Assembly: GCA_963823945.1 (NCBI GenBank)
Contig: CAWGNK010000007.1
Location: 1 to 64,000 of the forward strand
Length of the DNA: 64,000 nt
Direction of reading: 5' to 3'
Source of the DNA: Bog-793 sp963823945
GTDB lineage: Bacteria; Actinomycetota; Acidimicrobiia; Acidimicrobiales; Bog-793
The stretch's first letter is position 1. The number at the start of each line of letters is the position of its first letter. Both the position numbers and the translations under genes were made by a program. Positions 17,195-25,716 of this stretch are shown piece after piece. The notes beneath the pieces are model-generated. The model searched no databases. It saw nothing but the letters and a program-made list of their open reading frames with translations, and was not told the origin of the DNA.

Positions 17195-18602
17195 CTCGAT
17201 CGGCCAGATGACAGGTATGATCGACGCCGCCGGCACGTCGGACTACGAGTACACCGGCGACGGCCTCGAGGCCGCCGCTTCGGGCCAAGCAGTCAGCCCC
17301 AGCTGGGGAGCGATGCAGGACATCGACGGGGCGATCAGCCTCTACAGCGTGTCGTGCGCCAGCTCGAGCTTCTGTGCCGCCGTCGACGCCGACGGCAACG
17401 CGCTCATCTTCAACGGGTCAAGCTGGTCACAACCCAAGGATATAGACGGGAAGAACAGCCTGATGGCCGTGTCCTGTCCCACTGCGGCGACGTCGTGGTG
17501 CCTGGCGGTCGACTCCGAAGGCAACTACCTCACCTACACCGGCAACGGCACCACGAACACATGGAGCAGTCCGGTCTCCTTCGACACCGCGGGTACGCCC
17601 TTGTTCGTGTCCTGTCCCACTTCGACGTGGTGCATGGCGGTCGACGAGTCCGGCAACGCGCTGATCTACACCGGCTCACCCAACTGGACGACCACGAGCT
17701 TTGACGGGGCGAACATGGTGACGTCCGTGTCGTGCCGGGCCTCGAATTTCTGCATCGCCGTCGACTACGCCGGCAACGCCTTCACATACAACGGGTCCTG
17801 GACGAAGCCCAAGGACATCGACGGGACGCATGGGCTGGATGCCGTGTCGTGTGACAGCTCGGGCTTCTGCATCGCCGTCGACAATGACGGCAACGAGGTT
17901 GTCCGCAGTGGTGGAAGCTGGGCGAGTCCCGCGAGCATCGACGGGACGACTCCCCTCTGGGGTGTCTCGGTTGTCAGTTCGAGCTTCGCCGTCGCCGTCG
18001 ACAACGACGGCAACGCCCTCATGTACAACGGGTCAAGCTGGTCGACGACGGACGTCGACGGGACCGAGGAGCTGCAGAGCACATCGTGCACGAGCACGAC
18101 GTTCTGCGCCGTCATCGATCTTGTCGGCCACGCCGGCTTCTACTCGCAATTAGGGACGCAGCAGCTGATCTGGGACGCGAGCGCCTCCGAGCCGCTCGTG
18201 CTCTCCGACGGGACGAACTACTACGTCTACGGAGCGACCGGGGAGCCGGTCGAGCAAGTCAACGTGACCGCCTCGCCGCCGAGCAACAACCCGGTTTTCC
18301 TCACCTACACGCCGTCTGACTCGTCGTGGCTGGCCACGAACACCAGTGGCGACGAGCTGGCCTTCTGGCGCTACGACGCCTTCGGCACCCTGGCGCGGGG
18401 CACACCGGACTCTCCTTTCGGCTATGCGGGCCAGTTCGCCGATACGTCCTCTCGCGTCCCGAGCGGCTTCGGCAACATGAGGGCCAGGTGGTACCAGGCA
18501 CAGACCGGGCAGTTCACGTCCGTCGACCCGGACTTCGCCCAGACCGATCAGGCGTATAGCTACGCCAACGACGACCCGGTGAACGGGATTGATCCGACGG
18601 GC
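17052..18602 (+). repeat. Long direct repeat, copy B (RHS shell module)
   Basis: Counterpart of 3-1541. Ends at the DPTG motif, where the tip-coding sequence becomes unrelated to copy A. The two copies are in the same orientation about 17 kb apart. Confidence 0.9.
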
Positions 18603-19109
18603 CTGATCCCAGTCGGATCGCACGGCAAGAATTGTTATTCGTGGGGAAGCGAATACAACGTCGTATGTTTGACACACTATTCGGAGCCCGGTATGTGTGC
18701 CGCAGTGTATGCGCAATTTGGCTCCACGGGGATAGGGGTTTGTGCACCCGTCAAGACTGAATCCATCGGACAGTTGTTTAAATACTTCTATACGCACCTG
18801 AGCGTTTCAGTTTCAACTTGCGTGATCATCTGCGTGGGCTTTGTATACTCTGATAATCATCTTTACGAGTACATCGGAGGTGGATGGGGGCTGTCGGCAA
18901 CGGGTCCCTCTGTGGGCTTGTCGTCAGTTCCCTACAACCAGCTTGGGAACGGCCAAAATGGACCGTCTGTAGGATTCTTTGGAGTCCAAGAGGGGAAGAC
19001 GATCCCGAACGCGCGTGGACAAACGAATCCCGATTGGATCGTATCGTTTGGGGTAGGATTGGGACTCACCTGGAACGGCGGTAGACCAATAACGTACAAG
19101 ATCTTCTGA
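17076..19109 (+). CDS. RHS-repeat protein, C-terminal part with unassigned tip domain
   Basis: Continuation of the preceding gene in another frame; the 677-aa ORF opens at an internal GTG, so it may not be separately translated. It has YD repeats, about seven 'SVSCASSSFCAAVDADGNAL' propeller-like repeats, and the RHS core (RARWYQAQTGQFTSVDPDF, DPVNGIDPTG at 506-509). The 168-residue tip is unlike that of the first RHS gene: Cys-containing (CYSWGSEYNVVC, MCAAVYAQFGSTGIGVC), a hydrophobic stretch (VSVSTCVIICVGFVYSD) and a Gly-rich beta-like end (YEYIGGGWGLSATGPSVGL). I do not recognise it; a membrane-active or beta-barrel-like tip is possible. GC falls in the tip. Confidence 0.8.
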   Translation: MTAQTLIAGTGGVSATYGYDSNGDLTSSTSGGATTNYSYDSIGQMTGMIDAAGTSDYEYTGDGLEAAASGQAVSPSWGAMQDIDGAISLYSVSCASSSFCAAVDADGNALIFNGSSWSQPKDIDGKNSLMAVSCPTAATSWCLAVDSEGNYLTYTGNGTTNTWSSPVSFDTAGTPLFVSCPTSTWCMAVDESGNALIYTGSPNWTTTSFDGANMVTSVSCRASNFCIAVDYAGNAFTYNGSWTKPKDIDGTHGLDAVSCDSSGFCIAVDNDGNEVVRSGGSWASPASIDGTTPLWGVSVVSSSFAVAVDNDGNALMYNGSSWSTTDVDGTEELQSTSCTSTTFCAVIDLVGHAGFYSQLGTQQLIWDASASEPLVLSDGTNYYVYGATGEPVEQVNVTASPPSNNPVFLTYTPSDSSWLATNTSGDELAFWRYDAFGTLARGTPDSPFGYAGQFADTSSRVPSGFGNMRARWYQAQTGQFTSVDPDFAQTDQAYSYANDDPVNGIDPTGLIPVGSHGKNCYSWGSEYNVVCLTHYSEPGMCAAVYAQFGSTGIGVCAPVKTESIGQLFKYFYTHLSVSVSTCVIICVGFVYSDNHLYEYIGGGWGLSATGPSVGLSSVPYNQLGNGQNGPSVGFFGVQEGKTIPNARGQTNPDWIVSFGVGLGLTWNGGRPITYKIF

Positions 19110-19126
19110 GGTCAACACGTTAGCTG

Positions 19127-19327
19127 GTGGTGAATCACAGACGCGGGGAAGCCTGGACTTCGGTGTCGATCGATGAAATGAGGCGGAGGATGATTGCCAT
19201 TGGGGGTGCCGGAGGCGAAGCTCACTCATTCGGGCCTGCTGGCATCGTGATTTTGATCGCGATCGTTATGCTGCTAATCGCCGGAGAGGTCATGCGAAGA
19301 TGGTGGAAACGTCGGCGAGACTCTTGA
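19127..19327 (+). CDS. Small single-span membrane protein, candidate immunity factor
   Basis: A 66-aa ORF 18 bp after the RHS tip. It has one hydrophobic segment (GIVILIAIVMLLIAGEVM) followed by a strongly basic end (RRWWKRRRDS), so it would be an inner-membrane protein with its C-terminus inside. The start is uncertain: GTG 19127 or an ATG near 19178 preceded by purine-rich sequence. Its place right after a toxin tip is where immunity genes lie. No family is recognised, so the role is inferred only from position. Confidence 0.4.
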   Translation: MVNHRRGEAWTSVSIDEMRRRMIAIGGAGGEAHSFGPAGIVILIAIVMLLIAGEVMRRWWKRRRDS

Positions 19328-19453
19328 CGCAGGTCGCTGCGTCTAAGTGCTGCACCTTGGGGTCTGCTGCACGTTCAGTTGACACCGTGACCTGCTCCAT
19401 GGGTTGTTTCCAGGTTCCCTGTTGAGATTGGGCCTTGATGAAAGGCTCGTCCC

Positions 19454-19750
19454 ATGCCACGCAAGTATCCAGCAGAGTTCCGCCAACGGGCGATCTCGCT
19501 CGTTCGGTCCGGCCAGTCGGTCCCGAAGACGGCTTCTGATTTCGACATCACGAACGCGTGCCTCTACAACTGGCTGAAGCTGGATCGGATCGATCGGGGT
19601 GAGATCCCCGGCACGACGACCGTCGAGTCCCGAGAGCTCCGCCAGGCCCGCCGGCGCATCCGCGAGCTCGAGGACGAGGTGGAGATTCTTCGGCGGGCCA
19701 ACACCATGCTCGGCGGTGAGGCTCGTCACCCAAAAGGGTCCACCCGGTGA
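19454..19750 (+). CDS. IS3-family transposase OrfA
   Basis: 98 aa, full length. HTH_Tnp_1 region (KYPAEFRQRAISLVRSGQSV then ASDFDITNACLYNWLK) and a coiled coil RQARRRIRELEDEVEILRRA, typical of OrfA of IS3 elements. Its TGA overlaps the GTG of orfB (GTGA), the usual arrangement for translational coupling or frameshifting. It is intact, but its OrfB partner is broken. Confidence 0.9.
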   Translation: MPRKYPAEFRQRAISLVRSGQSVPKTASDFDITNACLYNWLKLDRIDRGEIPGTTTVESRELRQARRRIRELEDEVEILRRANTMLGGEARHPKGSTR

Positions 19751-20415
19751 TCGATGTCCTCGTCGGGGCCGGGTTCTCCGTCCAACGCTGCTGCCAGGTC
19801 CTCGGTGTCTCGAGTCAGGGCTACCACGCCTATCGCCGACGTCCGCTCTCGCCGACGAAGATGCGGCGGGAGTGGTTGGTGGCCCAGATTCGAGAGGTCC
19901 ACGCCGACTCCCGCGGCACCTATGGCGCACGGCGGGTCCACGCCGAGCTCATCCGGGCCCGGGTCATCCACGTGAGCCTGGGGCTGGTTACAACTCTCAT
20001 ACACGACGCCGGGATCGCCGGGCTCCCCGGCCCTGCCAAGGTCAGACGGATCAAGGGGACACCGACCTGCGACGACCTCGTCGAGCGGAAGTTCGCCCGT
20101 CGGCGCTTGACGAGCTCTGGGTCACCGACATCACCGAGCACCGGATGAGGGAGGGCAAGGTCTACTGCTGCGGCGTGATGGACACCTGCAGCCGCAGGAT
20201 CGTCGGCTGGTCGATCGACTCGATTCAAGACACCCAGCTGGTGGTCAACGCCCTCGACATGGCCATCAAGCAACGCCGCGCGAAGCGGGGTTCGATCGTT
20301 CATGCCGACCACGGCGTCCTACAACCGCCGTCGCCGTCAGCGCGGACTCGGCAAGCTCACCCCCGTTGAATTCGAGCTCGCCTTCGTTGCAAGACTCGAC
20401 GAGGTGGCAGCATGA
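19747..20415 (+). pseudogene. IS3-family transposase OrfB, frameshifted with internal deletion
   Basis: The first 120 residues (VLGVSSQGYHAYRRRPLSP, GTYGARRVHAEL) are normal. A one-base shift near 20105 moves the catalytic domain to another frame (LDELWVTDITEHRMREGKVY, then SIVHADHG). About 20316 the sequence jumps to the C-terminal tail (YNRRRRQRGLGKLTPVEFEL, stop at 20415), deleting the part with the catalytic Glu. Cannot be active. Confidence 0.85.
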
Positions 20416-20600
20416 TCACTCACAACCGGTGTCAACTGAACGTGCAGCAGACCCAGGCGCTGTGATACAGGGCACGCACCCGCGCCTCGAGGCAGCGCGC
20501 TTCGACAGGTAAATTGCATTGATGTAATCCGCGAGATCACAGCGCGAGCGCGCGAGACTGACCCCGCCACTTCTCAAGACCGGTCGATTGCAGGATCAAG

Positions 20601-21752
20601 GTGAACCGCGTGAACGCAGCAGAATCGCATGCTAACCGAGCTGAACTCATCCGAGAAATTGGATTGCTCCGCGATACCACAGTTATCAGCTATGTGACAT
20701 CGACGCGTCCGAATCTCGACGCGCCGATGTCGATGGATGTAGTTCCGATCCTCTTTGAGCATCTGTTGAGCACGGGAGCGAACAAGGAGAAGACGAAGCT
20801 AGATTTGTTTATACACTCGAACGGGGGAGATGGTGTTGTTCCGTGGCGCATCGTCCAACTCTTTCGTCAGTATTGCAACGAGTTTTCTGTGTTGGTGCCA
20901 AACCATGCATACAGCGCGGCCACGCTTTTGGCCCTGGGCGCTGACCACGTGTTCATGCATCCGATGGGAGTCTTGGGACCCATCGACCCAACCGTGACTA
21001 CTCCTTATAATCCTCCAGATCCGATAAACCCAGGTCGCAAACTAGGAGTGTCGGTTGAAGATGTAGCCGCGTACATTGCGCTCGTCCGTGAAGATGTAGG
21101 GATCCATCACGAAGATGAGCTCGTTCAGGCGTTTCTCGCTCTTGCCAATGCAAACGTCGTGCATCCGCTCGCACTCGGTTCCGTGAAACGGTCAACGGCA
21201 CAAGGCCGAATGCTTGGACAGAAGCTGCTTAAGAGTCGGAAGCTCGACTCGATGGAAGATCATGAGATTGCCGAGGTTGTGAAAACGCTGACTTCGGAGC
21301 TCTACTACCACGGGCATCCGATTAACTGGGAGGAAGCTCAGGGCGAGTTAGGTCTGAAATTTGTGCAGCGAGCTGATGCCGAGCTAAGCGATTTGATGTG
21401 GAAGCTATTCAGCGCATACGCGGATACCTTCGAATTAAGCCGGGCCTTCGACGTGAACGTAGAAGCCACCCGACTCAATATGCTTCCCGACGTGCCCAAG
21501 CCGCCAAACGTTATGAACCCGAATGGACCGACAGGGGGCATCGACACGAGGCGCTTCGAGGTGGGGCCATATCCAACCGTGATTGTCGAATCGGTTGAAC
21601 GAGTCGACTTCTTCGAGGTGAAGTTGGATGCAGTTGTTAGACGCGACTGGACTGGGAAGCTGGAGGGGCTTCTTGCAGTAAGCGATCAAGGGTGGCGGAC
21701 GGATGCGAACGAAACCGAAGGAAGAGGCGACGACAGCGAGCGAACGCCCTGA
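20601..21752 (+). CDS. SDH_sah-type (ClpP/crotonase-fold) serine protease homolog
   Basis: 383 aa. The middle shows the 'serine dehydrogenase proteinase' pattern: LDLFIHSNGGDGVVPWRI, then VLVPNHAYSAATLLALGADH (the Ser after Tyr fits the nucleophile), then HPMGVLGPIDPTV. This resembles SppA/ClpP-type peptidases but lacks a signal peptide, so it should be cytosolic. A helical C-terminal half (about 180-290) and a charged tail follow. GC is clearly lower than in chromosomal genes, and it stands alone after an IS3 remnant, so recent transfer is likely. Such proteins are often in mobile or prophage-like regions; the substrate is unknown. Confidence 0.75.
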   Translation: MNRVNAAESHANRAELIREIGLLRDTTVISYVTSTRPNLDAPMSMDVVPILFEHLLSTGANKEKTKLDLFIHSNGGDGVVPWRIVQLFRQYCNEFSVLVPNHAYSAATLLALGADHVFMHPMGVLGPIDPTVTTPYNPPDPINPGRKLGVSVEDVAAYIALVREDVGIHHEDELVQAFLALANANVVHPLALGSVKRSTAQGRMLGQKLLKSRKLDSMEDHEIAEVVKTLTSELYYHGHPINWEEAQGELGLKFVQRADAELSDLMWKLFSAYADTFELSRAFDVNVEATRLNMLPDVPKPPNVMNPNGPTGGIDTRRFEVGPYPTVIVESVERVDFFEVKLDAVVRRDWTGKLEGLLAVSDQGWRTDANETEGRGDDSERTP

Positions 21753-22624
21753 TTTCATGAGCGCGGCATCACGACGAGAAAACGCGATCGACTAAGTATT
21801 CCGAGCCGCGAGATTCTCCGGAATTGAAGTTGAACGCAACTCGTGCGGCACGGGCGATCCCTGGAGCATCGGCGCTGATATTGCTGCGAATCGCTCAGGC
21901 ACGAGCGAACCAGCGACGAATAGGATGCCGGTGTTGGGCGCGCCCGACTGCAGCGATGCGCAGAAAGGCGTCGGCGTCAGATATTCGAGAGAGTTTCCCA
22001 CGGCTCTACCACCAGCATCCATCGAGAACCATGTAGCACGCAAGTGAATCTTGATCCGCGCATGCAATCGATTATACGCGGCAGGGAGTAGCAGCCCGGC
22101 CTGCGTCACGACGCGGGGTAGTCGGACGCAGCGAACTCCTTACGGGTGAAGAAAGCGGACTCAGGATTCCCAAGCGCCGAATCCGCGGAAACCAGCACTC
22201 ACCTCGACGCCAAGGTCGAATTCGCCAGTTGGAGACGGTCGACGTTGGCCCTACGTTGCCAACCCTCACTCGATCTCCTCATCAAGTTCCCCCGACCGCC
22301 GGTTAGCTCCGAGTCCACGGCTCAAGCCGCCAGTCGGAGATTGTGGACGTCGGCTCTCCGACACCCACTTAGCTGCTGCTCAGTGGCCAAGTCCCGGCGG
22401 CTACCTCTCGCTCACACGTCTGCGTCGGGGCGGTCGCGGCCGAGCCAGTCCGTCAAGTTGCCGCGAGTCGCGAGGACATCCGGGTGGTTGGGGCCGAGCA
22501 CGCAGGTCCCGTCGAAGTGGAGGGAGCGGAACTCACCGATCGCCCCTTTGAGCTGCCCAGATCTGTACTAGACGCTGTATCGTCGCGACGGCATGGCCCC
22601 ACGCCAGCTAGAAGGAGGGGTGAG
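21753..22624. other. 870 bp without an intact gene
   Basis: Open frames here on either strand lack homology and good start sites. The only recognisable trace is a TPR remnant on the minus strand (22412-22565). The stretch marks the right edge of the accessory region, before the GC-rich chromosomal genes resume. Confidence 0.5.
22412..22565 (-). pseudogene. Fragment of a tetratricopeptide (NB-ARC/TPR type) gene
   Basis: Read on the minus strand it encodes LKGAIGEFRSLHFDGTCVLG then PNHPDVLATRGNLTDWLG and a stop soon after, the 'VLGpdHPdTLatRnnLA' repeat of actinobacterial TPR/NB-ARC proteins. Only one repeat unit remains, with no start codon or upstream repeats. It is likely a decayed 3' end. 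Confidence 0.5.
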
Positions 22625-24355
22625 ATGAACGTCGCTCTTCATCCCTGCAGGGAGCACTGGCACGCGACCTCCCGGAGGAGTCGACACCGCTTGCGGCTGG
22701 CCGGAGAGTTGGCCGCGGCGTTGGCGATCCTGACCCCCTTGCAAGCCGTCGGGGCGGTCGCGCCGTCTGCCCGGCCGTCGGGCGACCTCCGAGCCGCCCT
22801 CGCCAAGTCGAACCAGCTCACCCAGATCGCGTACACGCTCGTCCGAGACTCCAAGGGCGGCCACCCAAACCCCGGAGCAGAAGCCGACCTCCTTTTCGGA
22901 GCGAACGGCGAGGCGTTCTTGTACTTCGCAGATCCCAAGGAAGCTCTCGCCGAAGACGGGACCTACTCCTACTCGGGGGGACATCTCAGCCTGCACATCT
23001 CGACCCCGGACTTCAAAGTCAACGCCGACTTCGCGCTGAATATCTCGGCCGGCCAGGCGACGATGCCGTTCCTGGTGTTCTCCACCGGACACGGCACGTC
23101 GCTGTGGAACCGCAAGATCCCGAACCTCGGCGCCGGGATCCAGGCGATCTACAACGCGGCCACGAACGCGAGCACCCTGTCGCTGACACCGGCCGAGGGC
23201 GCCCAGCGCGCTATGTCCTTCGCACAGGCATGGCTCGCCGCCCCGCCCATCGGCGACCTCAAGGCCGCGGGTGGTCGACTCCGGCCCAGGTTGAAGGCTC
23301 CTAGGGGAAAGTGCACCGAAGAAGGCGACAACTGCATCACCGCGGTACGGAGCCTGGGTGACGACATCCTCATTTCGTACAGCGACGCGGATCCGACCCT
23401 GGTGACGCTCTACAGCTCAGTTCCGGCGCGGGCTCGCACGACACTGGTGCCGAGCGACATCGCGTCCGACCCGCGGGTCTACCTCAACCCGGAGGTGCAC
23501 CCGGATTCCCAGTTCGACCCGGTCGACCGCACGGCGGCAGTAATCGTGCCCGAGCCATCTCTGGAGACGCCCGGCTCGATCGCCGACATGGAGAGCACAG
23601 TTCACAGCCGGCACTACACGGTGACGCAGCTGAGCGGCGACGACGCGACCGTCGAGAACATCGCCATCCTGCTCAGGAAAGCGCCGGGCATACTCCTTTT
23701 CTCCACGCACGGCAACGAGGGCGGCATGCTCCTCACCGCCAGCAAGGTGAAGTTCACCCCTGGCGAGAGCGAAGCGGCAGTGCAAGCCAAGTTCGCGAGC
23801 CAGCTCAGAAGCGAAGGGTTCGTTTCGCTGGCCAACTGGAAACTGAACGGCCAGAAGGCGTACTCGTTGTCGGAGTCCAACTGCGGTTTCAACCTGTTCG
23901 AGCTCTCGACGATCTGTGAGACGGGTGTCATGATCACGCCCGCCTTCTGGAACTGGCTGGCGACCAAGTATCACGTCAACTGGTCCCACAGCCTTGTCTT
24001 CATGAGTGCCTGCGAAACCGATGCCACCCCCGACCTTCGTAACCAGATCAAGGCCACCAGCTACTGGGCGTTTTCGCAGGACGTGTGGCCACCGTACGCG
24101 ACCGCGGTGGAGGAGTACCTGCTCGCAACGCTCGCCCGGTCCACGCGCTCGCCTGAAGAGGCCTACTACAACATCGTTCGCATCGAGAACACGCACGAGA
24201 TGATCTACAAGGAGGATCGGCTCTTCATTGGCGTCATCGGTAACGAGAAGAGCGCCGCCAGCCACTCCATCCTCAACGCGTGGGGGTGGAACGGCTCGAA
24301 TTGGGTCGACTACTACGACTCGGGATGGATGAGTAGTTCGGTGGAAGGGAGATGA
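22625..24355 (+). CDS. Secreted caspase-like (clan CD) peptidase homolog, C-terminus split off
   Basis: 576 aa from an ATG with a strong GGAGGGG site. Signal/TM segment at about residues 20-42 (LAGELAAALAILTPLQAVGA). The middle is unassigned. A clan CD/CHAT-like pattern follows: ILLFSTHGNEGGMLL with His362, and HSLVFMSACETDATPDL with Cys463, the His/Cys dyad order and spacing of caspase-like folds, then an FSQDVWPPYATAVEEYLLAT helix region. The ORF ends where a 25-bp tandem duplication (24331-24355) introduces a stop; the following ORF appears to be its former C-terminus. The family call rests on the two motifs, and the role is unknown. Confidence 0.6.
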   Translation: MNVALHPCREHWHATSRRSRHRLRLAGELAAALAILTPLQAVGAVAPSARPSGDLRAALAKSNQLTQIAYTLVRDSKGGHPNPGAEADLLFGANGEAFLYFADPKEALAEDGTYSYSGGHLSLHISTPDFKVNADFALNISAGQATMPFLVFSTGHGTSLWNRKIPNLGAGIQAIYNAATNASTLSLTPAEGAQRAMSFAQAWLAAPPIGDLKAAGGRLRPRLKAPRGKCTEEGDNCITAVRSLGDDILISYSDADPTLVTLYSSVPARARTTLVPSDIASDPRVYLNPEVHPDSQFDPVDRTAAVIVPEPSLETPGSIADMESTVHSRHYTVTQLSGDDATVENIAILLRKAPGILLFSTHGNEGGMLLTASKVKFTPGESEAAVQAKFASQLRSEGFVSLANWKLNGQKAYSLSESNCGFNLFELSTICETGVMITPAFWNWLATKYHVNWSHSLVFMSACETDATPDLRNQIKATSYWAFSQDVWPPYATAVEEYLLATLARSTRSPEEAYYNIVRIENTHEMIYKEDRLFIGVIGNEKSAASHSILNAWGWNGSNWVDYYDSGWMSSSVEGR

Positions 24356-24365
24356 GAGTAGTTCG

Positions 24366-24647
24366 GTGGACCAGGGCGAGATCTGGTGGATGCTTTACGC
24401 GGGCAGGTGGGACACCAACGCCGAGGCCGGAGCGACGGCGCTCCAGACCTGTTTCGACAAGTACTGGTCCCAGGGCGAACCAGGTGGTCTGGCGAACGAG
24501 TTCTGCAACTCGGCCAACTCGGGAATCTCGCAGACCAAGGCCCGGCTGGGAAGAGACGTTGCCTACGCCATCTACTTGCTGATCGGGAAGAAGCCGTCCG
24601 GTTTCCCCGGGGATTCCATACCGCCGCGCTGGACCATGGACGACTGA
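24366..24647 (+). CDS. Detached C-terminal part of the clan CD-like gene, or small separate protein
   Basis: 93 aa (DQGEIWWMLYAGRWDTNAEA...). There is no proper ribosome site before the GTG. GAGTAGTTCGGTGGA occurs at 24331 and again at 24356. Deleting the 25-bp unit gives a continuous frame from the peptidase-like gene into this ORF (WMSSSV-DQGEIWW), so I read it as the original C-terminal about 90 residues. If expressed alone it would be a soluble protein with one Cys pair. Confidence 0.5.
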   Translation: MDQGEIWWMLYAGRWDTNAEAGATALQTCFDKYWSQGEPGGLANEFCNSANSGISQTKARLGRDVAYAIYLLIGKKPSGFPGDSIPPRWTMDD

Positions 24648-24776
24648 CGGCACGCCCGTTCCAGCTGCGCAGATCTCGCGCGACGGCCGGCACCTCTCTG
24701 GCTCGCTGTCTCGCGCACGCTGGGCCTGGGGTCGGATCGGCTATCTTCGGGGCAAATCGGGGTGGAGGTCAGCGCC

Positions 24777-25412
24777 ATGCCTAGCCGGAAGTCCGCTTCC
24801 TTCGGTGTTCTGCGTCGCCGCGGTGCCGCAGCTGTGTCAGCCGTGCTGGCAACGATCGTCCTCGCCGTCGTGGTCGTGGTCGCGGGTGCATCGGCCGACG
24901 CAAGTTCGAGGAACGACCAAGGCCACGGCCTTGCCGGCGTCGCGGAAGTCCCAGCGCGGCTCGCGACGATCGGTGTCTGCGCCGGAATGGCCCGGCCAAC
25001 GCGGGTGACGCTGACGGAAATGGCGGTGCCAGGGACCTCAAGCCACCATGCTCCGCTGAGGGTGACCCTCCACGGAAGCGCGGAAGTGCTCGGCTCGTTC
25101 CGAAGCCTCTGCCTGAACAAAGGCCGGGTGTGTCAGGCAGTGTTCGGGGAGGACGCCATCTACCCCGTGGTATACGTGGCGACCTTTGCCGCAGGACGAA
25201 AGGTTGTCCTCACCGCGTCTGGGTACCCGGGATGGCCCTGCTCCTCTCTGTGCTTCCACCGTGGTCATGCCCAATATGCCGAGGTCGACGGTCCGTTGGG
25301 ACCGGGATGGATCGGTCGGGACGACCAGGCGAAGTCGTTCTTCGGTTGCTGGGCGAGTGCGCGCCATGAGACCTTCCAGCGGCTGCTCGCGTCCGTGAAA
25401 CTGTTCTTCTGA
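24777..25412 (+). CDS. Secreted protein of unknown function
   Basis: 211 aa. ATG 24777 follows GGTGGAGGTCAGCGCC. An N-terminal membrane/signal segment (VSAVLATIVLAVVVVVAGAS) is preceded by Arg residues. The mature part has six or more Cys (GVCAGM, RSLCLNKGRVCQAVF, PGWPCSSLCFHRGHA, FFGCW), consistent with disulfides outside the cell, and beta-like strands (RVTLHGSAEVLGSF, KVVLTASGYPGW). No domain is recognised. Confidence 0.6.
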   Translation: MPSRKSASFGVLRRRGAAAVSAVLATIVLAVVVVVAGASADASSRNDQGHGLAGVAEVPARLATIGVCAGMARPTRVTLTEMAVPGTSSHHAPLRVTLHGSAEVLGSFRSLCLNKGRVCQAVFGEDAIYPVVYVATFAAGRKVVLTASGYPGWPCSSLCFHRGHAQYAEVDGPLGPGWIGRDDQAKSFFGCWASARHETFQRLLASVKLFF

Positions 25413-25716
25413 TGAGAAGGAACCCCACTCGGCGTTCCCTGTCTGTCAGCCTCGCCCGGCTAACTTCCTCGTCGGCCCCGCGCAGCCCGTGCGCCAGCGT
25501 TGTCGAGTCGAGTCCCGCTACCGCGACGCAGAGGTCGCGGCATGGTCATCACAGCCAACCTGTCCGGAGAAACGGCGGCCGCTCGGTCGGCAGCGGGGTC
25601 GAACGTCAGAACGATGATCCCAAGCCCCTCATCTCGTAGAAGCCAGTCGAGGAGATCATCGCCAAGGTCCGGCGAGAGCACCCGACACGGTTCGTGGTCA
25701 ATGCAAGAACAGATCC
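25413..25716. other. 300-bp gap with a weak repeat
   Basis: No credible gene. 25523-25578 (GACGCAGAGGTCGCGGCATG and onward) resembles 8167-8220. It separates the convergent ends of the secreted-protein gene and the GGDEF gene. Confidence 0.45.

Larger units (their letters stand above)
19360..20454. mobile_element. IS3-family insertion sequence, defective
   Basis: Bounded by inverted repeats sharing 28 bp, GGGTCTGCTGCACGTTCAGT and TGACACCG (19360-19387 and the complement of 20427-20454). The element has orfA and a frameshifted, internally deleted orfB. The true ends may lie a few bases further out. Confidence 0.8.

Noticed and set aside
21792..22109. 105-aa minus-strand frame after the SDH_sah gene
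   Set aside because: No homology and no ribosome site; composition is inconclusive, so it was left as gene-free DNA.
22146..22571. 141-aa plus-strand frame before the clan CD-like gene
   Set aside because: The opposite strand carries a recognisable TPR remnant, so this is a chance frame.
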